Positions 32,201 to 44,879 are shown, counted from the stretch's first letter. The stretch: DNA of 64,000 nt from Diphasiastrum complanatum (GCA_029204225.1 CM055093.1:4930056-4994055); one strand, 5' to 3'. Made by a program: numbers and translations. The notes: generated by a model not told the origin, from the sequence alone.

Positions 32201-33749
32201 AGCTTAGTGGATTTTCTAGGATTGATTTGCTATTTTGGATCCGACAAGAAGTAGATTATGCTTTTCTAGAGGCAAGTGAAAAACCCCTCTTGTCATAATC
32301 ATTATTTTCCATGTAGCAAACACCTTTTTCCCATAGTTATAATTCCTTACTACAAGAAACTCACTGATAGATGGTCTAGTTTGACCTTACAAATGGGAAT
32401 ATCTAATGTATGATACCTCTCAAAAGCTGGGCAAAAGAGGTGATAGATATGATGTAAACTCCAAAACAAGAGATGCCATAACTCCTGTTCTTATGTAAAT
32501 AGGTCATCCCAAGTCAAAGACTTTGTCTTTTGCTCTCACTCACACAATGCACAAAAAGGATAAAACTCAAGCTCTTGCATTTGCAAACGAAATTTGAGTA
32601 CTTGTATTACAAAGGTTGGCTCTTATAGTCTCGGATCCAAAGGGGCTTAAGCACTACAAGACTATTCTAATTATAACCTTGAAAGCCTAAATTGACTTTC
32701 ATGTATCTATTTTTGCAAGTACCTTAAGTTGTGGTAGCCTAGTCTCATTGTTCAAAAACTTTTTATCATAAATACAAATGTTTTTGGAATGGCTCACATT
32801 TACACATAGTGTTTTTTGAAATTGTCAAAATAAATAGCTCCCTTTGGTAAAAACATTCACAGTCAAGTCTATGAACTCTTTTGAATAGGGACTTCAGTAT
32901 GGATAGAAGATTGAAGGTTTTAAAATGGTTTGCATCCACACATGTGCATGAAAATGCTTTTTGATATGTCAACTTGTTTAGAAATTTTCAAGAAAATATA
33001 AGATTACTCAATTTTCTAGATTTTTTTTTTTTTTATAGAAAACCAAGTATGCAAATGTTTGAAATAGCTCACATGCCTCCTTGTTACATCAATTAATTGC
33101 TAACTTCTAAACAATCAAAGAACATAGAACATATGATAGAAAAATACTAAAACATGGGAGATACTAATTCTGGTTAATACTTTTTTAAAATGTCAGTGAA
33201 AATTTTCACATGAAAATGGTATTTAAAATAGTTGCATTCACACATGACAGTGTGGGCATTTTTTGAAAACATCAATAGGCTTAAAATAACTCAGTGAATT
33301 ATAAGATCCAATAAAATTGCAAATTTTCCTTAAATAAGAAAGTTACACTATTAAAGTGTGAGTAATGTATGTATCGCATGATGTTACAGGATTTTCTCAT
33401 ATTTCTTTAAACATCTTTAATGAGATTCCCAAGATTGAAAAGCATATGTGAAAGCCAATAACTAATGCATAATTGAGACCTTCAATAAAAATTTAGATAA
33501 CTTACAAAAAATATCCATGACATCACTCTAGAACCATGTATCTGGAGTGAGCCAATTCAAAAATTCAACTAGTAGAATGGGCCACTGAACAAATAAGAAG
33601 TTGGTACCTTACAATTCAATTTAACCCAACCAACTTAAAAAGTGGGGCCTAGTTTGAAAAGAATATTAGCAACTATTGAAAAAATGATCAATATAAATTC
33701 TACCACCATAGTCAATGCATTGTACTTGAATGCCAAAGGCATGAGATAT
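29281..33749. other. No gene recognised (4.5 kb)
   Basis: A/T-rich sequence without a domain that I can support on either strand. Small items: a hairpin CCCTCTACTAATAGAGGG at 29711-29728 with a related GTGCCCTCCACCAATAGAAGG at 29791; and a possible related pair near 32930 and 33230 (TTGCATYCACACATG). Confidence 0.5.
31024..31096. repeat. Tandem duplication, ~36 bp x 2
   Basis: ACCTATAGCTATTAAA, then ATGTCTAACACATAA occurs twice in direct succession with one or two differences. Confidence 0.85.
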
Positions 33750-34340
33750 TGTTGGGAAACTAGCACTCAATGGGCCTATATATCAAGTTGGGGCTTGAAT
33801 CATTGAAGTATGATTTAAATCTAAAATTGTGGTTAAGTCAAGATATTAGGCCCATGGTTTTGGATGGTCACTTAAGCTATCCCTAGTTTTGTCTATGTAC
33901 GACCATTTCACACCACTTTTATAAACCTTTATATCAAATTGCAAATATAGATATTGAGAGAGAGAAAAAGGGCTTTTGCTTTTCCTCCTACTGATCTAGT
34001 CTCATAATTAGAGATCCATAATGTCTGCATTCAAACATAATAGGTGTTAAATCATTCTTACTTCGAGATAAAGTCATTAAGATCAATAGAGATGTCTTTC
34101 TCTTCAATGTTGGAAAAAAAATGATCAAGAGCAAAGGAGACCACATCATCTTAATACAACTCCAAGTCTATCTAGGCATGATTTCACTTCTAGACCTAAC
34201 ACTAAAGTTAGAGACATCCTTGGTAGCCTAAATCTCCTTCCCTTTCACGTCCCTTCTACTCTTTCCTCTTGGATCAAAACTCATATTGTAACCTCATACT
34301 CACCTGATATAAGAAGGCCATAATTTCACAAGGGTGCATA
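33750..34340 (+). mobile_element. Possible solo LTR
   Basis: TGTTGGGAAACTAGCACTCA at 33750 is a typical LTR start. CACTTTTATAAACC (33916-33929) serves as TATA box, followed by GAGAGAGAGAAAAAGGGC and T-rich sequence. No end, PBS or partner copy is identifiable, so confidence is low. Confidence 0.3.
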
Positions 34341-34799
34341 TAGTCATATTTGTAAAAAAAGCTATTGCTATAAAAATATTAGGATGTGGACCCATGAGTT
34401 CCATGCTCAAGTTTTCTCATTTTGCATTATGTGCTTCATAGGTTAATCTTAGTAAGTGTGAGAACTACCATCTATTTGACCCATATGAAAGAGGAAAGTT
34501 ACTCCATGATTCTAAGTTGCAACTTTCATTGGGAAAAGCATCTAAGATGGAGTAGATATAGAGATCAATGTAATTGTGTTATATTATATTTTAAAATACA
34601 AAAAGATTTTGTGTGTCTATTGTCTACCAACCTATATAGATTTATGTGTTTTTTAAAAAATTTCATAATTTTTTGATTTTGTATTATGATGTGTTTGCAC
34701 TCTTCTATAAAACCATTAAAAAAGTTGTAAAATGTAGCTATTCTTTATGATGGTTCCCCCATGTTGTGTGCTCTTGTGGAATGTTGCTCTTGCTTGCTA

Positions 34800-35371
34800 A
34801 AATCAGAGAAGAGGCCATAGAAGAATGTAAGCATGCACATGATGTGACACAATACTTCAAGGATTATGAGATGGATGAAGTGGTAGTGGTCATGCCCAGA
34901 GCCAAGAGATAGCCAGTAAAGATACCTCCCAAGGGGCCAACATTTACGAAGGTCCAGCCCATACGAAAGAGATAGATCTAGCTGAGAAGGGAGAGGAAAG
35001 TTGTATGGTATTTGTTGGAGAAGACGTAGAAGGAGGAAACTTGAAGATCTTAAGGCCCTTCTCTGAAAATATCGTGACTATCTTGCTTGGAATTACACTA
35101 AGTTAAAGGGCATATTACCAGATGTAGTGGTTCACACCATTGCTGGTAGATGGAGTGAAACCCAGCATTAGTAGGCCTTATCGGTCTAATGCACTATGCC
35201 CAGCTAATTCAAGAAGAATTGACAAATCTTCTCAATGTAGGATTCATCTATGAGATGGAACACATGGACTGGGTATCGCCTATTGTGGTAGTATCTAAGA
35301 AAAACGGAAAACTTAGAATCTGTATAGACTACAAGAAGCTCAACTCAATTACCAACAAGGACCATTTTTGT
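34800..35371 (+). pseudogene. Ty3/gypsy pol fragment (spacer and RT N-terminus)
   Basis: HDVTQYFKDYEMDEVVVVMP opens the same spacer seen at 1060 and 16140. Then, with one stop, KYRDYLAWNYTKLKGILPDV, and RT beginning EELTNLLNVGFIYEMEHMDW, VSPIVVVSKKNGKLRICIDY, KKLNSITNKDHF. Reading ends exactly where LTR-like TGTTGAAATTGTC begins (35369), so it was cut by the next insertion. Several frameshifts. Confidence 0.88.
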
Positions 35372-36160
35372 TGAAATTGTCACTTCCAACTTGGTTGATG
35401 TAATATGTAACATCTTGAGATCTAGGTTCATATTGAGATCTCACACATGTGGAGCCTGTTCCCACGTGTGAAAGGAAGTAAAAAATGTACTTGTATATAT
35501 CTAGATTCATTTTAGATCAATTTACACAAGTGTGAACTTGACTTTTGACTAGAATCTAAGAAAAAGTCATTTTGGTCAATTTCCTTGTAATTAGCTGGCA
35601 CTTCCATGTGAATGAGTAAATGCTCCCACATGTCAAGATGTTGTTCCGATGTGTGGATCTGGATGATAAGATGTACAGATCTCCTAGATCCTATTTTATA
35701 GGGAAGATTCCTATTTTAGTGGAGACTAGCATTTGGATTCTAGCTAGTAGGGTAAGTCAACTTTGATCTATGAGCATATCTTACTACTATAGGTGGATCT
35801 ACATGATGTGGCACTCCTCACATGTGTGAAGACCTACTGGACCAGTATACAGGTCATTCATTTACTTGATCTATAAAGAGATCATCAATCCTAATGAGAA
35901 GTTGATGAGACATTTTCATTCTAGCAATTTGCTTCAGATTTACACATTAGAATTGTGATTTTATGCTTGGAATGCTATCAAATGTTATTGTACTTTAGTC
36001 TCTAGTCACAGTCTATATAGTGACTATTTTCCACACGTGTGAGGCCGCCCTTGATAGTTTTTTGGTATTACATCCATTGATCTTGCTAAATAGTGAGTGA
36101 TTTGCTTCTAGATCAAGATCTAGTCAATAGAACTTGATCAGTCCTTTGATTTGGCAATCA
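35369..36160 (+). mobile_element. Putative copia LTR and leader with repeated CACRTG words
   Basis: TGTTGAAATTGTCACTTCC looks like an LTR start and replaces the gypsy RT mid-codon. TATA-like TATTTTATAGGG is at about 35692 and CTATAAAGAG at about 35872. TTGGTATTACATCC at about 36061 is a poor PBS. At least six copies of CACATGTG/CACGTGTGA-type palindromes lie at 35440-36040. It leads into copia protease at 36200. Confidence 0.45.
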
Positions 36161-36179
36161 AGGCAACCTTGCACAAGAG

Positions 36180-37537
36180 GAGGAGGAAGAGGATGGTTTC
36201 AACACATCTTTGACAGTAGCATCAAATCCAACAACAAGCAAAGAGACATGGTGGATTGATAGTAGGGCTAGTTCCCACATGTCATTCAACAAGCATTTTT
36301 TCTCTACTTTACTTTCTTGTAATGATTCTAAGAAATCTATCTACATTGCTAGTGATGAAGAATGTAAAATAGAATCTGGTATTGGATCTATTCCATTATG
36401 CTTATGATCATCTAAGAGGATAGATCTAGATAATGTCTTGTATGTTCCAGCCATTACTAAAAATTTTCTTAGTGTTGACAATTGATGGATAATGGACTAG
36501 ATGTACATTTCAAGAATGGAGTGTGTTCCATCTTGAAATTTGATAAGTGCATAGCTAGTGGCTTTAAGCAAGGAGGACTTTTTAAGTTGGATGCTAATGT
36601 GGCCATTGAAATTGTGAACATGGTTAGGGAGGAGATGACACAAGTGGAGTTATGGCATAAAGGATTAGGCCATCCCAATCTTCAAGAAATGGAATCAATG
36701 GTCTCCAAGGAGCTTGCTCTCAGCCTCTCCAAATAATTCTCAATGTGTGTCAAGGTGTGTGAGGCTCGTGGTCTTGCAAAGTCTCATAAGACATCCTATA
36801 AGAGATCCTTGTCAAGATCTACCTTAGATCTCATTCAATCTGATGTACACTCTTTTTCTTATGAAAGTAATGGAGGTGATTTAATGTATGTGACTTTCAT
36901 AGATGATTGTACTAGATATACTTGGATAGATCTATTTCCAAAGAAAAGTCTTGTATATGAAGCTTTTGTAAAGTTTAAATCTCTTATTGAGAATGGACTT
37001 AGATCTAGGATCAAAGTTCTAAGATGTGATAATGGAGAAGAATATGTCTCCAATAGGATGAGAGATTTTTGTGAGAGTAATGGCATTAAAAGAGAGTAAC
37101 ACATGTTCCTATACCCCCCAACAAAATGGGGTGAGGCCATAACATGTGCTAACTATCTATGTAATAGACTTCCAAATAGTGTCATTGCTGGAATCTCACC
37201 ATATCAAGCCTTGTATGACAATAAGCCAAATGTAAAAATATATTTGAAAGTTTGGATGTATTTGTTATGTCCACATTCTTTTGGAAACTAGAAAGAAAGA
37301 GGATGCAACTTCTTTCAAAGGAATTTTTGCTGGCTATAGTGAAAATAGCAAACATTATAAGATTTTTGATCCTATTTCAAGAAAGTAAAAGTTAGTAAGG
37401 ATGTCTTATTTGATGAATCTCAATGTTCCAAGATACAGTCAAGTGCATCTAATCCTCTATGTGTCCAACATCTTGCAAGACTCGAGGAGGAGCTTGATCA
37501 ACATGTGCTTTTGGAGGATCAATCTCAAGAGCCAAAG
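36180..37537 (+). pseudogene. Ty1/copia protease, pre-integrase and integrase (5' part, split)
   Basis: Gag is almost gone. Protease: TWWIDSRASSHMS, where the active-site DSG has become DSR. Then LDNVLYVPAITKNFLSV; pre-integrase VELWHKGLGHPNLQEME; integrase: KSHKTSYKRS, LIQSDVHSFS (Asp), YVTFIDDCTRYTWIDLFPKK, VLRCDNGEEYVSNRM (Asp). The catalytic-Glu segment (PQQNGVAE) is reduced to YPPTKWGEAI by a deletion, followed by CNRLPNSVIAGISPYQALY. The polyprotein breaks at EPK, exactly at the LTR of the nested gypsy, and resumes at 43818. Confidence 0.9.
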
Positions 37538-37793
37538 TGTCATGCCCATGATTGGTCTCGGGTAGCGTGTCCACGCTAGGGACCAGTAGCCCAACAACCC
37601 GTAAGTTAATTGTGACTATAAGGGAATTGGGGCCCTTATGTGTACATGGTCATAGTTAATGGTTGTAGGCCTAAACACTTGATGGTGGATTGGTATGGGT
37701 CTATCAGTGAGTCATTGGGGAACTGGATGATGTGGCCCAGCTAGGCTGCAGAGGTGTCCAATGAGGTGTCACAGTGCACTACTAGTGGCACTT
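37538..37793 (+). mobile_element. 5' LTR of nested gypsy (truncated)
   Basis: About 255 bp collinear with 43319-43568, about 13 substitutions. After CACTACTAGTGG it diverges, so the rest of the LTR, the PBS and the leader are replaced by unrelated sequence. Confidence 0.85.
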
Positions 37794-38701
37794 CATATTG
37801 GGTTTCAGGAAGTAAATTTCCGGTTTTCAATTTACTTGTGTTGTCGTTTACTTCATTAGGGACACTTTTCCGTTAGCAACGGGATCAATAAGAGTAAGTG
37901 ATGGTTTTTTTTGTCTTTTTGTTCTTTACACAGTGATTTAGGGGGTTTTGTTGGCTGTCTTTTGTTTTTTACTGAGCCAGTTTTGGCTTGAATAAGAGAA
38001 AAAGCAGGAAAAGAAGCACAAAAAAGACTCACTGGTTGAGAGTGTTGGTGTTTTTACAGGATTTGCAAGGTAGTTCTTTCTGATTTAGAGGTTTATGCTG
38101 GAGTCTTCTTCAAATTTATCAGTGTTTTGCAGGGTGGAGTAATTCAGTAAAGCCATCTTTGTGATGTATGAACTAGTGCAAAGCTCATCCTGTGATTAAG
38201 GAGGGATAGCCTGAAAATCGATGTTTTGGAAAAATTTGGGCAGCATGTACCCTGTTTTTTAGCTATGGTAGAACTTGTGCATATGTAAATCTGTACAAAT
38301 TACTTGCTTATGCATTTGTGGAACACAAACTGAGGATTAAGCAAACTATACAGCGACCTAAAGCTATTCTTACCGCAAAAATAGCAGTAGCAAGAGATTT
38401 TTGCATAGTAAATGCATTTTTGAACTTTTGATTTCTTCTGACATCAGAATTCAGACTTTAGGAGTATGGAATATCTGTAAAGTCGCCCTTAACGCATTTA
38501 AAATTTGCGAAACAGCAGAGAGTTGTTGTGTTTAGCTTCAAGCAAATGATTCCTCAGTTAAACAATGGAGAAAACGGCTGTGGGCAGCCTCCAGTGCTGT
38601 GTGCCTCCTACATGTTGTAGAGCATCCTTTTGGTGGCTACTTGCAATGTTTATCTACATAGTAAACGGTGGAGGGGTGGCGCCTCCGTTCCTCTCGACCT
38701 A

Positions 38702-38897
<196 letters not shown>

Positions 38898-38937
38898 TCG
38901 GGACTGAATGTTGAAGCCGAGTTTTATTTGGCGCGAG

Positions 38938-38969
38938 TTTTTTTTTTTTTTTTGGGGGGGGGGGGGGGT
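38938..38969. repeat. Poly-T followed by poly-G
   Basis: About 16 T then about 14 G, interrupted nowhere. The junction of two homopolymers next to a long CT tract is also a place where assembly errors are likely. Confidence 0.9.
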
Positions 38970-41900
38970 GTTGGGTTAGGTGGGTAGGTGAAACTCCTAG
39001 TTTAACAAAAAATTTATTGTTGTTACTATGGTGAGTGGGATTGCTGAGTTGAAATTTGGGTGGAGGTGGAGGTTACTCAATATTATCTTGTATTTTGTTT
39101 CATTTTTTCAGTTTCCATGGGCTATTTATAGTCATTTCGGACTATGTTTTTCTGAATGCAGCCAAAAATTGCAAATCGTAATGGCTTAATAAATGTGATT
39201 TAGATTCCGATGCATATATAGGTTTTTTCGCATGTTTGTTGCATTAGATTCATTTTGCAGAATCATTGGTATAAATTTTATAAGCATTGTATTGTCCATT
39301 AAAACTATGTTTTTTTTTTAACATTGCTTTACCGGAAAAATTATACCCATAGTGATTTAACCGAACGTAAATTTTTTTTCATTTTTTTCGATTTTCATAT
39401 GCAAAAATTGGATGGAATGAAATTCTAGTGTTGGGAGGCAAATGAAAATTCGCCCGGCATCACTCGACAATGATGGCCCCCTAAAGTGAGAAACGCATGG
39501 TTACATTTTTGGACCACGATGTGTTTCGAAATTCAACAAAGCAACAAACGAAAAAAAAAACTAAATGCAAAATCTATTTAAGCATTAATGAGCCATTAGG
39601 ATTTACAGCTTGGGCTTAAAAACAGAAATTTTTTCCGGTGTGTAAAGCCCGGAAGTTGGTTTTGACTAGATAAATCGTTGGCCAAGCTACTTTAGCTTAT
39701 GCAACGTCCCAGAATAAAAAAAAAAATGAATCTCGTCGGTTCTTGTTTTTGCTTTGTGTGAGACCTCCTCGTGGTGGAAGACGCAACCCATAGAGTTGTG
39801 ATTGGGCTGAATTCAGTAAGACTTTTTTCACAATTGATGAGTTGAATCGCTTTGATTAACTGCAGTGGGCAACCAAGAATGTGAATTGTTGGATTTTTTG
39901 GCCAAAGTGTCATTTTTTAAAAATCATGCACGGCCAGAAAGGACCCAGAAGCCTAAGATGGAAATTGAAATGGAACGAAAAAGTTGTTTCTTGATGTGCT
40001 TGAAGCCGTGGGTGTACCAACACTATTTGTTAAGAACAAGAAAAATGTCGATTCATTCTTCCCCATTTCTAAATTTGTCACTGTGAGCCTTATGGTGACC
40101 GTAAAGATTGTGAAAAGGGACAAGAGAATTTTGTTTGAGTTGAAGTTGGAATTTTTTTATAAATTCTCGAGAACTTCATATACTTGTATTATTTTTTCTT
40201 GACACTTTGATCAAGAAGTGGAGGGCCTTTATGGAAGAAGAACCTATGGTATGGGATGCATACAATTCCAAAATGAAGATCTGAAACTACCTAGATCAGT
40301 TGACCGTAGTATGGCCGTAAATCTTAGAGATGCCAAATATTGTCGGTCATAAAACGAGTGTTTTGTCGGAAATTTGAGATATTGGTCATGACCCTCTTTT
40401 TGGGATATCTCAAATTTACAAAACTGGAAACCCGACAAGTATTTCTTTGTAAAAGATATATTGGTGAATTTCTTAAACCCTTATTAACTCGGTTTTTTGT
40501 GATTCCTTGAATGGTAATTCTGATTACCCGTTGACCTTGGATGACATCACAAAAAAAAAAATGTCGGTTCTTTCTAAACAGTTTTCCTTATTTACATTTT
40601 CAAGAAATCATTTTCTAATTTACAAATCAATTCTCATGAGGGGTAATAAAGAAAATCTTTTTCTAAATCACTATGTTGGGACATCATTGGTATTTACTAA
40701 CAAAGATGCAACATTCTTTTGACTTTCAAGATTTTCCCGGATCTCTTCTTAGACTCTTCTCCTGGACAAGTCTTAAATGATCTGCACCCCTTGGAAACTC
40801 ATGGTATTTCATGTTAAAAAGAGAGAGAAGTAGTAAGAAAAGAAAATTATCAGGGAGAAACATCGGTCAAAGATTCAAGGAGAAATCTGCTATATCAATG
40901 ATGGACCTGTTTCAGAAACAATATGATAGATATTATAGAAATCCTTTATGGATTATAGTTGATATATGGTTTGAAGATTTAAAGGGGAGAAATTTAGAAA
41001 GTACTCTTGTGGTAGAAAAGTGGCTGATAGCAAGTCCGATTGATTTGAGTCAGAACGTGGTAATTCTATTGCAAGGTGGAGGTTTGTTGAAACCTGTTCC
41101 TTGCCGGCAATAGTAAACTTGATCTTAGTTTAGAATGAGATCCGTGGGTTGATGCAAGGGAGGAAATTCATGCTAGCAATATATTATTTTCAGTTAATCT
41201 CTGGTTGAGATTTTAAGGTGAATAAGCACTCTTTGAGAAATATTCTCTCTTAGAGGATAACCAAGTTACAGGATTCTCGGTTATGAAAGTGTTGTGTACA
41301 GATCTGGAGATATTTGTAGAGATATGCTATGTAGTGAATCTTTGTGGGATCATGAAGCCTTTTTGTACAAACTCTTAATCTTGTGGATCTGCAAAGTATT
41401 CCATGAACTAAGTTTATTTGCATGCATAAACTAGTTGTTGGTACATAGGCATATCGATGAGAATTGTGTTTGAGACAATTTCTCGTTGGGTTATAGTAAT
41501 TTCTCATTGAGAATTGCTTATTGACCTAGAATTGATTTAGAATCAGATTAAATGAGGTGTTTTGGTACCACACCGAGACATTTAAACACTTTCTAGATCC
41601 GATACAGCTAACCGAGTCAGAAGCGTTACTTCTGAGTTAGTTGTGAAAAATCAACAATATAATCTTACTTATGGATATTGTTGTTAAGACATATCGCTTA
41701 TAAGTCACAACGTCTATGAGTCATTTTGGATTCATTTACAGAGGTGTGTGCATAGAATACACGAGAACTTTTTGGCCTTATCTTTTCCCATTTGGAATTG
41801 ATAAAATGCTATCCCGGAAGACTCAGGAGAGTTGGATAGTTGGAGTCTGCCAAAAGTTAGAACTTCACGTAATGAGGTTCCGATACATCTTAAGTTATTC

Positions 41901-42209
41901 TAGATTAGAACCTAAGAGGAAAATCTAGATGTATTCTAGATTAGGACCCTAACTTTGGAATGACAATTTGTGCCATGTCTAAAGTAAGGGCATTTTCTTG
42001 ATTACAATCCTTATATTGGCACCGTGTGTGAGTTGGAAAAGTTTGGAACTTTCTAGATGGAAAGGACTCATGTGTCTTTTAAGAATTGTGATGCACTCTT
42101 ATGATATGGTATAGTCTCTGAATCTGGAGAGTTGAAATTGGTGAATCATAACTCAGATTCTAGGAAATACCTAATCCATAGGAGAGGATAGTGTTCATAC
42201 CCTGGATGA

Positions 42210-43260
42210 ATAAACATGTTAGTGGAATTTTGGTATGATTGATCACCTTACCAAATCGACTACGTTTATTCAGGTATAGACCAAGAAGTTATAGAGTATC
42301 TGTTTAGGCTTTACAGATTACCAAAGTGACATTATGAGCATTCACGTTTTGAAATTCACTGGTCACTTTTTGGTCCGCCGTATTTGCTAAACTAGAGATG
42401 AATCTGAGCTTAAAACTTATTCTAATCATTGGTAGTTGCCTAGGTGAGGTTATCACATTCTTTTATTGAGTATAGGACAAGAATCCCATGAACTATCATT
42501 GGCGAATCATAGTTCAGATTCTAGTTATACTTGATCGGTCAAAAGAAGGATTACATGTGTGATAAAAAAATCAGTTAAGATATGTATTCATATTTTCATA
42601 GCAATCTTCTCGGAGAGGAAGTTATCCTTGATGGAGATTGAGTTATAGTAAGCATTTGGCTACCGATTATAGCCCATTTATGCTTATAAACGGATTTGAG
42701 CCTAGGTCACCCATTGCGGTTGAGAATTGGTCGATCAAGTTTAAGAAAGTAGCAGATTTCCTACACGATATACAGGAAATGTTACAAATTGCACGTGAGA
42801 ATGTCTTGTGTATCCAGGATGGGGACCGACATTATGCAAGTCTGAAAAGATCACCGAGAGACTTCCAAATGGGGGATTGGGTATTTTTAAGAGTCTTGAA
42901 GGATTCGAGTGTAATGCATATCGGCAAGTATTGTAAGTCGTCCCCTAGATATAGAGGACCTTTAAGATCTTGAAAAAGATCGAATCCTTAGCTTACCAAT
43001 TGGAACTCCCGGATGGATCTCAAGTGCATCCCGTATTTCATGTAAGCCTTCTCTAAAAGAGTCTACGTGAAAAAGAGCATCTTGGATATGGAGATCGATT
43101 GGATCTGTTGGATAAATCATCGGGTGTGTTGCCACTTGAGCCTGAAAAGATCTTGGATACAAGAACTAAAAGATTGAGAAATCATATAATTACCGAGCAT
43201 CTGGTTCGATGGAAGAGATGTACTGACGATGATGATTCCTAGTATTAGGAAGGAGGCTTA
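42210..43260 (+). pseudogene. Ty3/gypsy (chromovirus-like) integrase C-terminus and chromodomain-like tail
   Basis: Weak integrase core at 42235-42400 (DHLTKSTTFIQV). Clear from 42638: SKHLATDYSPFMLINGFEPR, then ENVLCIQDGDRHYASLKRSP, FQMGDWVFLRV, YRGPLRS; after a frameshift IESLAYQLELPDGSQVHPVF; then KILDTRTKRLRNHIITEHLV, RWKRCTDDDDS. This is the GPY/F-like end and the chromodomain-type tail linked to ILD...HLVRWK in Reina/CRM-like chromoviruses, which help target integration to heterochromatin. Numerous frameshifts; inactive. Confidence 0.8.
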
Positions 43261-43305
43261 AAAAGGAAGTTTCCCAGTTTTAAGTTCTGAGGACAGAACT
43301 TGAAT

Positions 43306-43318
43306 AAGGGGGGAAGAA
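43306..43318 (+). promoter_or_regulatory. Polypurine tract of nested gypsy
   Basis: AAGGGGGGAAGAA directly abuts the 3' LTR start TGTCATG. It primes plus-strand DNA synthesis in these elements. Confidence 0.9.
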
Positions 43319-43812
43319 TGTCATGCCCATGATTGGTCTCGGGTAGTGTGTCCACGCTAGGGACTAGTAGACCAACAACCCATAAGTTAATTGTGACTAT
43401 AAGGGAATTGGGGCCCTTATGTGTACATGGTCATAATTAATGGTTGTAGGCCTAAACACTTCATGGTGAATTGGTATGGGTCTATTAGTGAGTCATTGGG
43501 GAACTGGATGACGTGGCCCAGATAGGCTGCAGAGGTGTCTAGTGAGGTGTCACAGTGCACTATTAGTGGTTCATGGGCCTTGGAGGGTATAAGTATACCT
43601 ATTGGGCTCTCACTAGTGTATGCTTGATAGCATGACCAGTGGTAGATGCTGCTGGTGTGATGCCTCATTCCTCTCTGAGTGATTGATCCATAGCTTGGGG
43701 GCTAGATCTGTTCGATCTAAGTTTGGTTGGGTTGGTTTGTCCACCATCAGGTTCCCTTGTGTTGTTGTGACTGGCATGCTTACAATAGGATCCTTGGATT
43801 GAGGACTTTATA
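43319..43812 (+). mobile_element. 3' LTR of nested gypsy
   Basis: 494 bp from TGTCATGCCC to the CAAAG duplication. Contains a TATA-like GGGTATAAGTATACC at about 43586. Confidence 0.85.
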
Positions 43813-43817
43813 CAAAG

Positions 43818-44026
43818 GGGCCGAGGAGATCTACAAGAAACAGGGCTGAGCCATCAAGGCTTACCTACCTTGATAAGGGAAAGCAAAGGGAAGACTCAAA
43901 TCCTACTACCTCTTACTCCTTTCTAACCACAATGCTTGAAGAGCCATCAAGTTTTGAAGATGCTAGTAAGTCACATGTTGGAGAGATGCAATACAAGTAG
44001 AGTTTGATGCTTTAGTAGATAATCAA
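43818..44026 (+). pseudogene. Continuation of split copia: linker and RT start
   Basis: Immediately after the gypsy TSD: KGPRRSTRNRAEPSRLTYLD, then NPTTSYSFLTTMLEEPSSFE, DASKSHV..., the typical linker before copia RT. A one-base deletion (GTTTGG to GTTGG) shifts the frame near 43979. It is interrupted at 44027 by the inverted-repeat element. Confidence 0.85.
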
Positions 44027-44404
44027 CATTAGAGGAGTTTTGAGCTCCAAAAAGACCCTTTAAGAATTCGTGCAACTTGTAGTTTATATTATTAAAATAT
44101 TATAACTCTAATACTTTTGACTTGCCACAACTTCTTAATTGTTGCTCAAAAGTATGTTGTGTAACATATCACTGGAAAGCCCTTGTTGAGCGCTTTCCAA
44201 TGCACTAAAGTTTGCTAAATTTGGACTTACCACTAAAAAGTTATGCCATTTTTAGTGCGAAATCAAAATGTGGACTCAAAAAGTTACGTTATGTAGATTT
44301 CAAATTTGAGTATTTTGATTGATCCATGTGTAAGAAAAAATTGAGAAAAAATATAATAAGAATCTTTACAAAGGGTTTTTTATTTATTTAGAACTCCTCT
44401 AATG
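44027..44404. mobile_element. MITE-like inverted-repeat element, 378 bp
   Basis: Ends are CATTAGAGGAGTT (left) and its exact complement (right), with further inner matches (AAAAAGACCCTTT against AAAAAACCCTTT). The left subterminal GGAGTTTTGAGCTCC can form a small hairpin. No coding. It interrupts copia RT and is flanked by about 51-bp imperfect direct repeats (43976-44026 and 44405-44456). The termini resemble those of the 1.55-kb foldback at 25641. Confidence 0.8.
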
Positions 44405-44690
44405 TGTTTGGAGAGATGCAATGCAAATAGAATTTGATGCTTTAGTAGATGATCAAACTTGGGATCTTGTATACCTTCCATATGGTTAAAAGCCACTTGC
44501 ATGTAAGTGGATTTATAGATTAAAGTACAATAAAGATGGATCTATAAATATGTACAAAGCTAGATTTTTTGCTAAAGGTTTTCTTCAAACTACAAGCATA
44601 GATTATGAAAAAACATTTGCACTTGTAGCAAAGCTTGTAACTATTAGATTGATCATTTGTATTGCTACTTTGTTCAAATGGATCTCTTTC
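44405..44690 (+). pseudogene. Copia RT N-terminus (distal part of split element)
   Basis: WRDAMQIEFDALVDDQTWDL, VYLPYG, KWIYRLKYNKDGSINMYKAR, FFAKGFLQTTSIDYEKTFAL, VAKLVTIRLIICIATLF. It is truncated before YVDD, at about 44690. Its first 17 codons duplicate those before the MITE. Confidence 0.9.
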
Positions 44691-44879
44691 AAATGTATTG
44701 ATTGATTCTCAAATTTGATTGAACTGATAGGATATGATTGATATGTCAAATCAACCATAAAAATCTGAGCAATGGTGAAGAACTGTGATAACTCATCATA
44801 TGTATTCTGAAGCTTGTCGGATGCCAACTGTGGGATGCAAAAGGGATGCAGGGTTTAGGGGATTGAAAAATTATAAGGG

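Noticed and set aside
40811-41113. 100-codon ORF in the nested gypsy
   Set aside because: No family match or supporting start context; cannot be told from decayed retroelement sequence.
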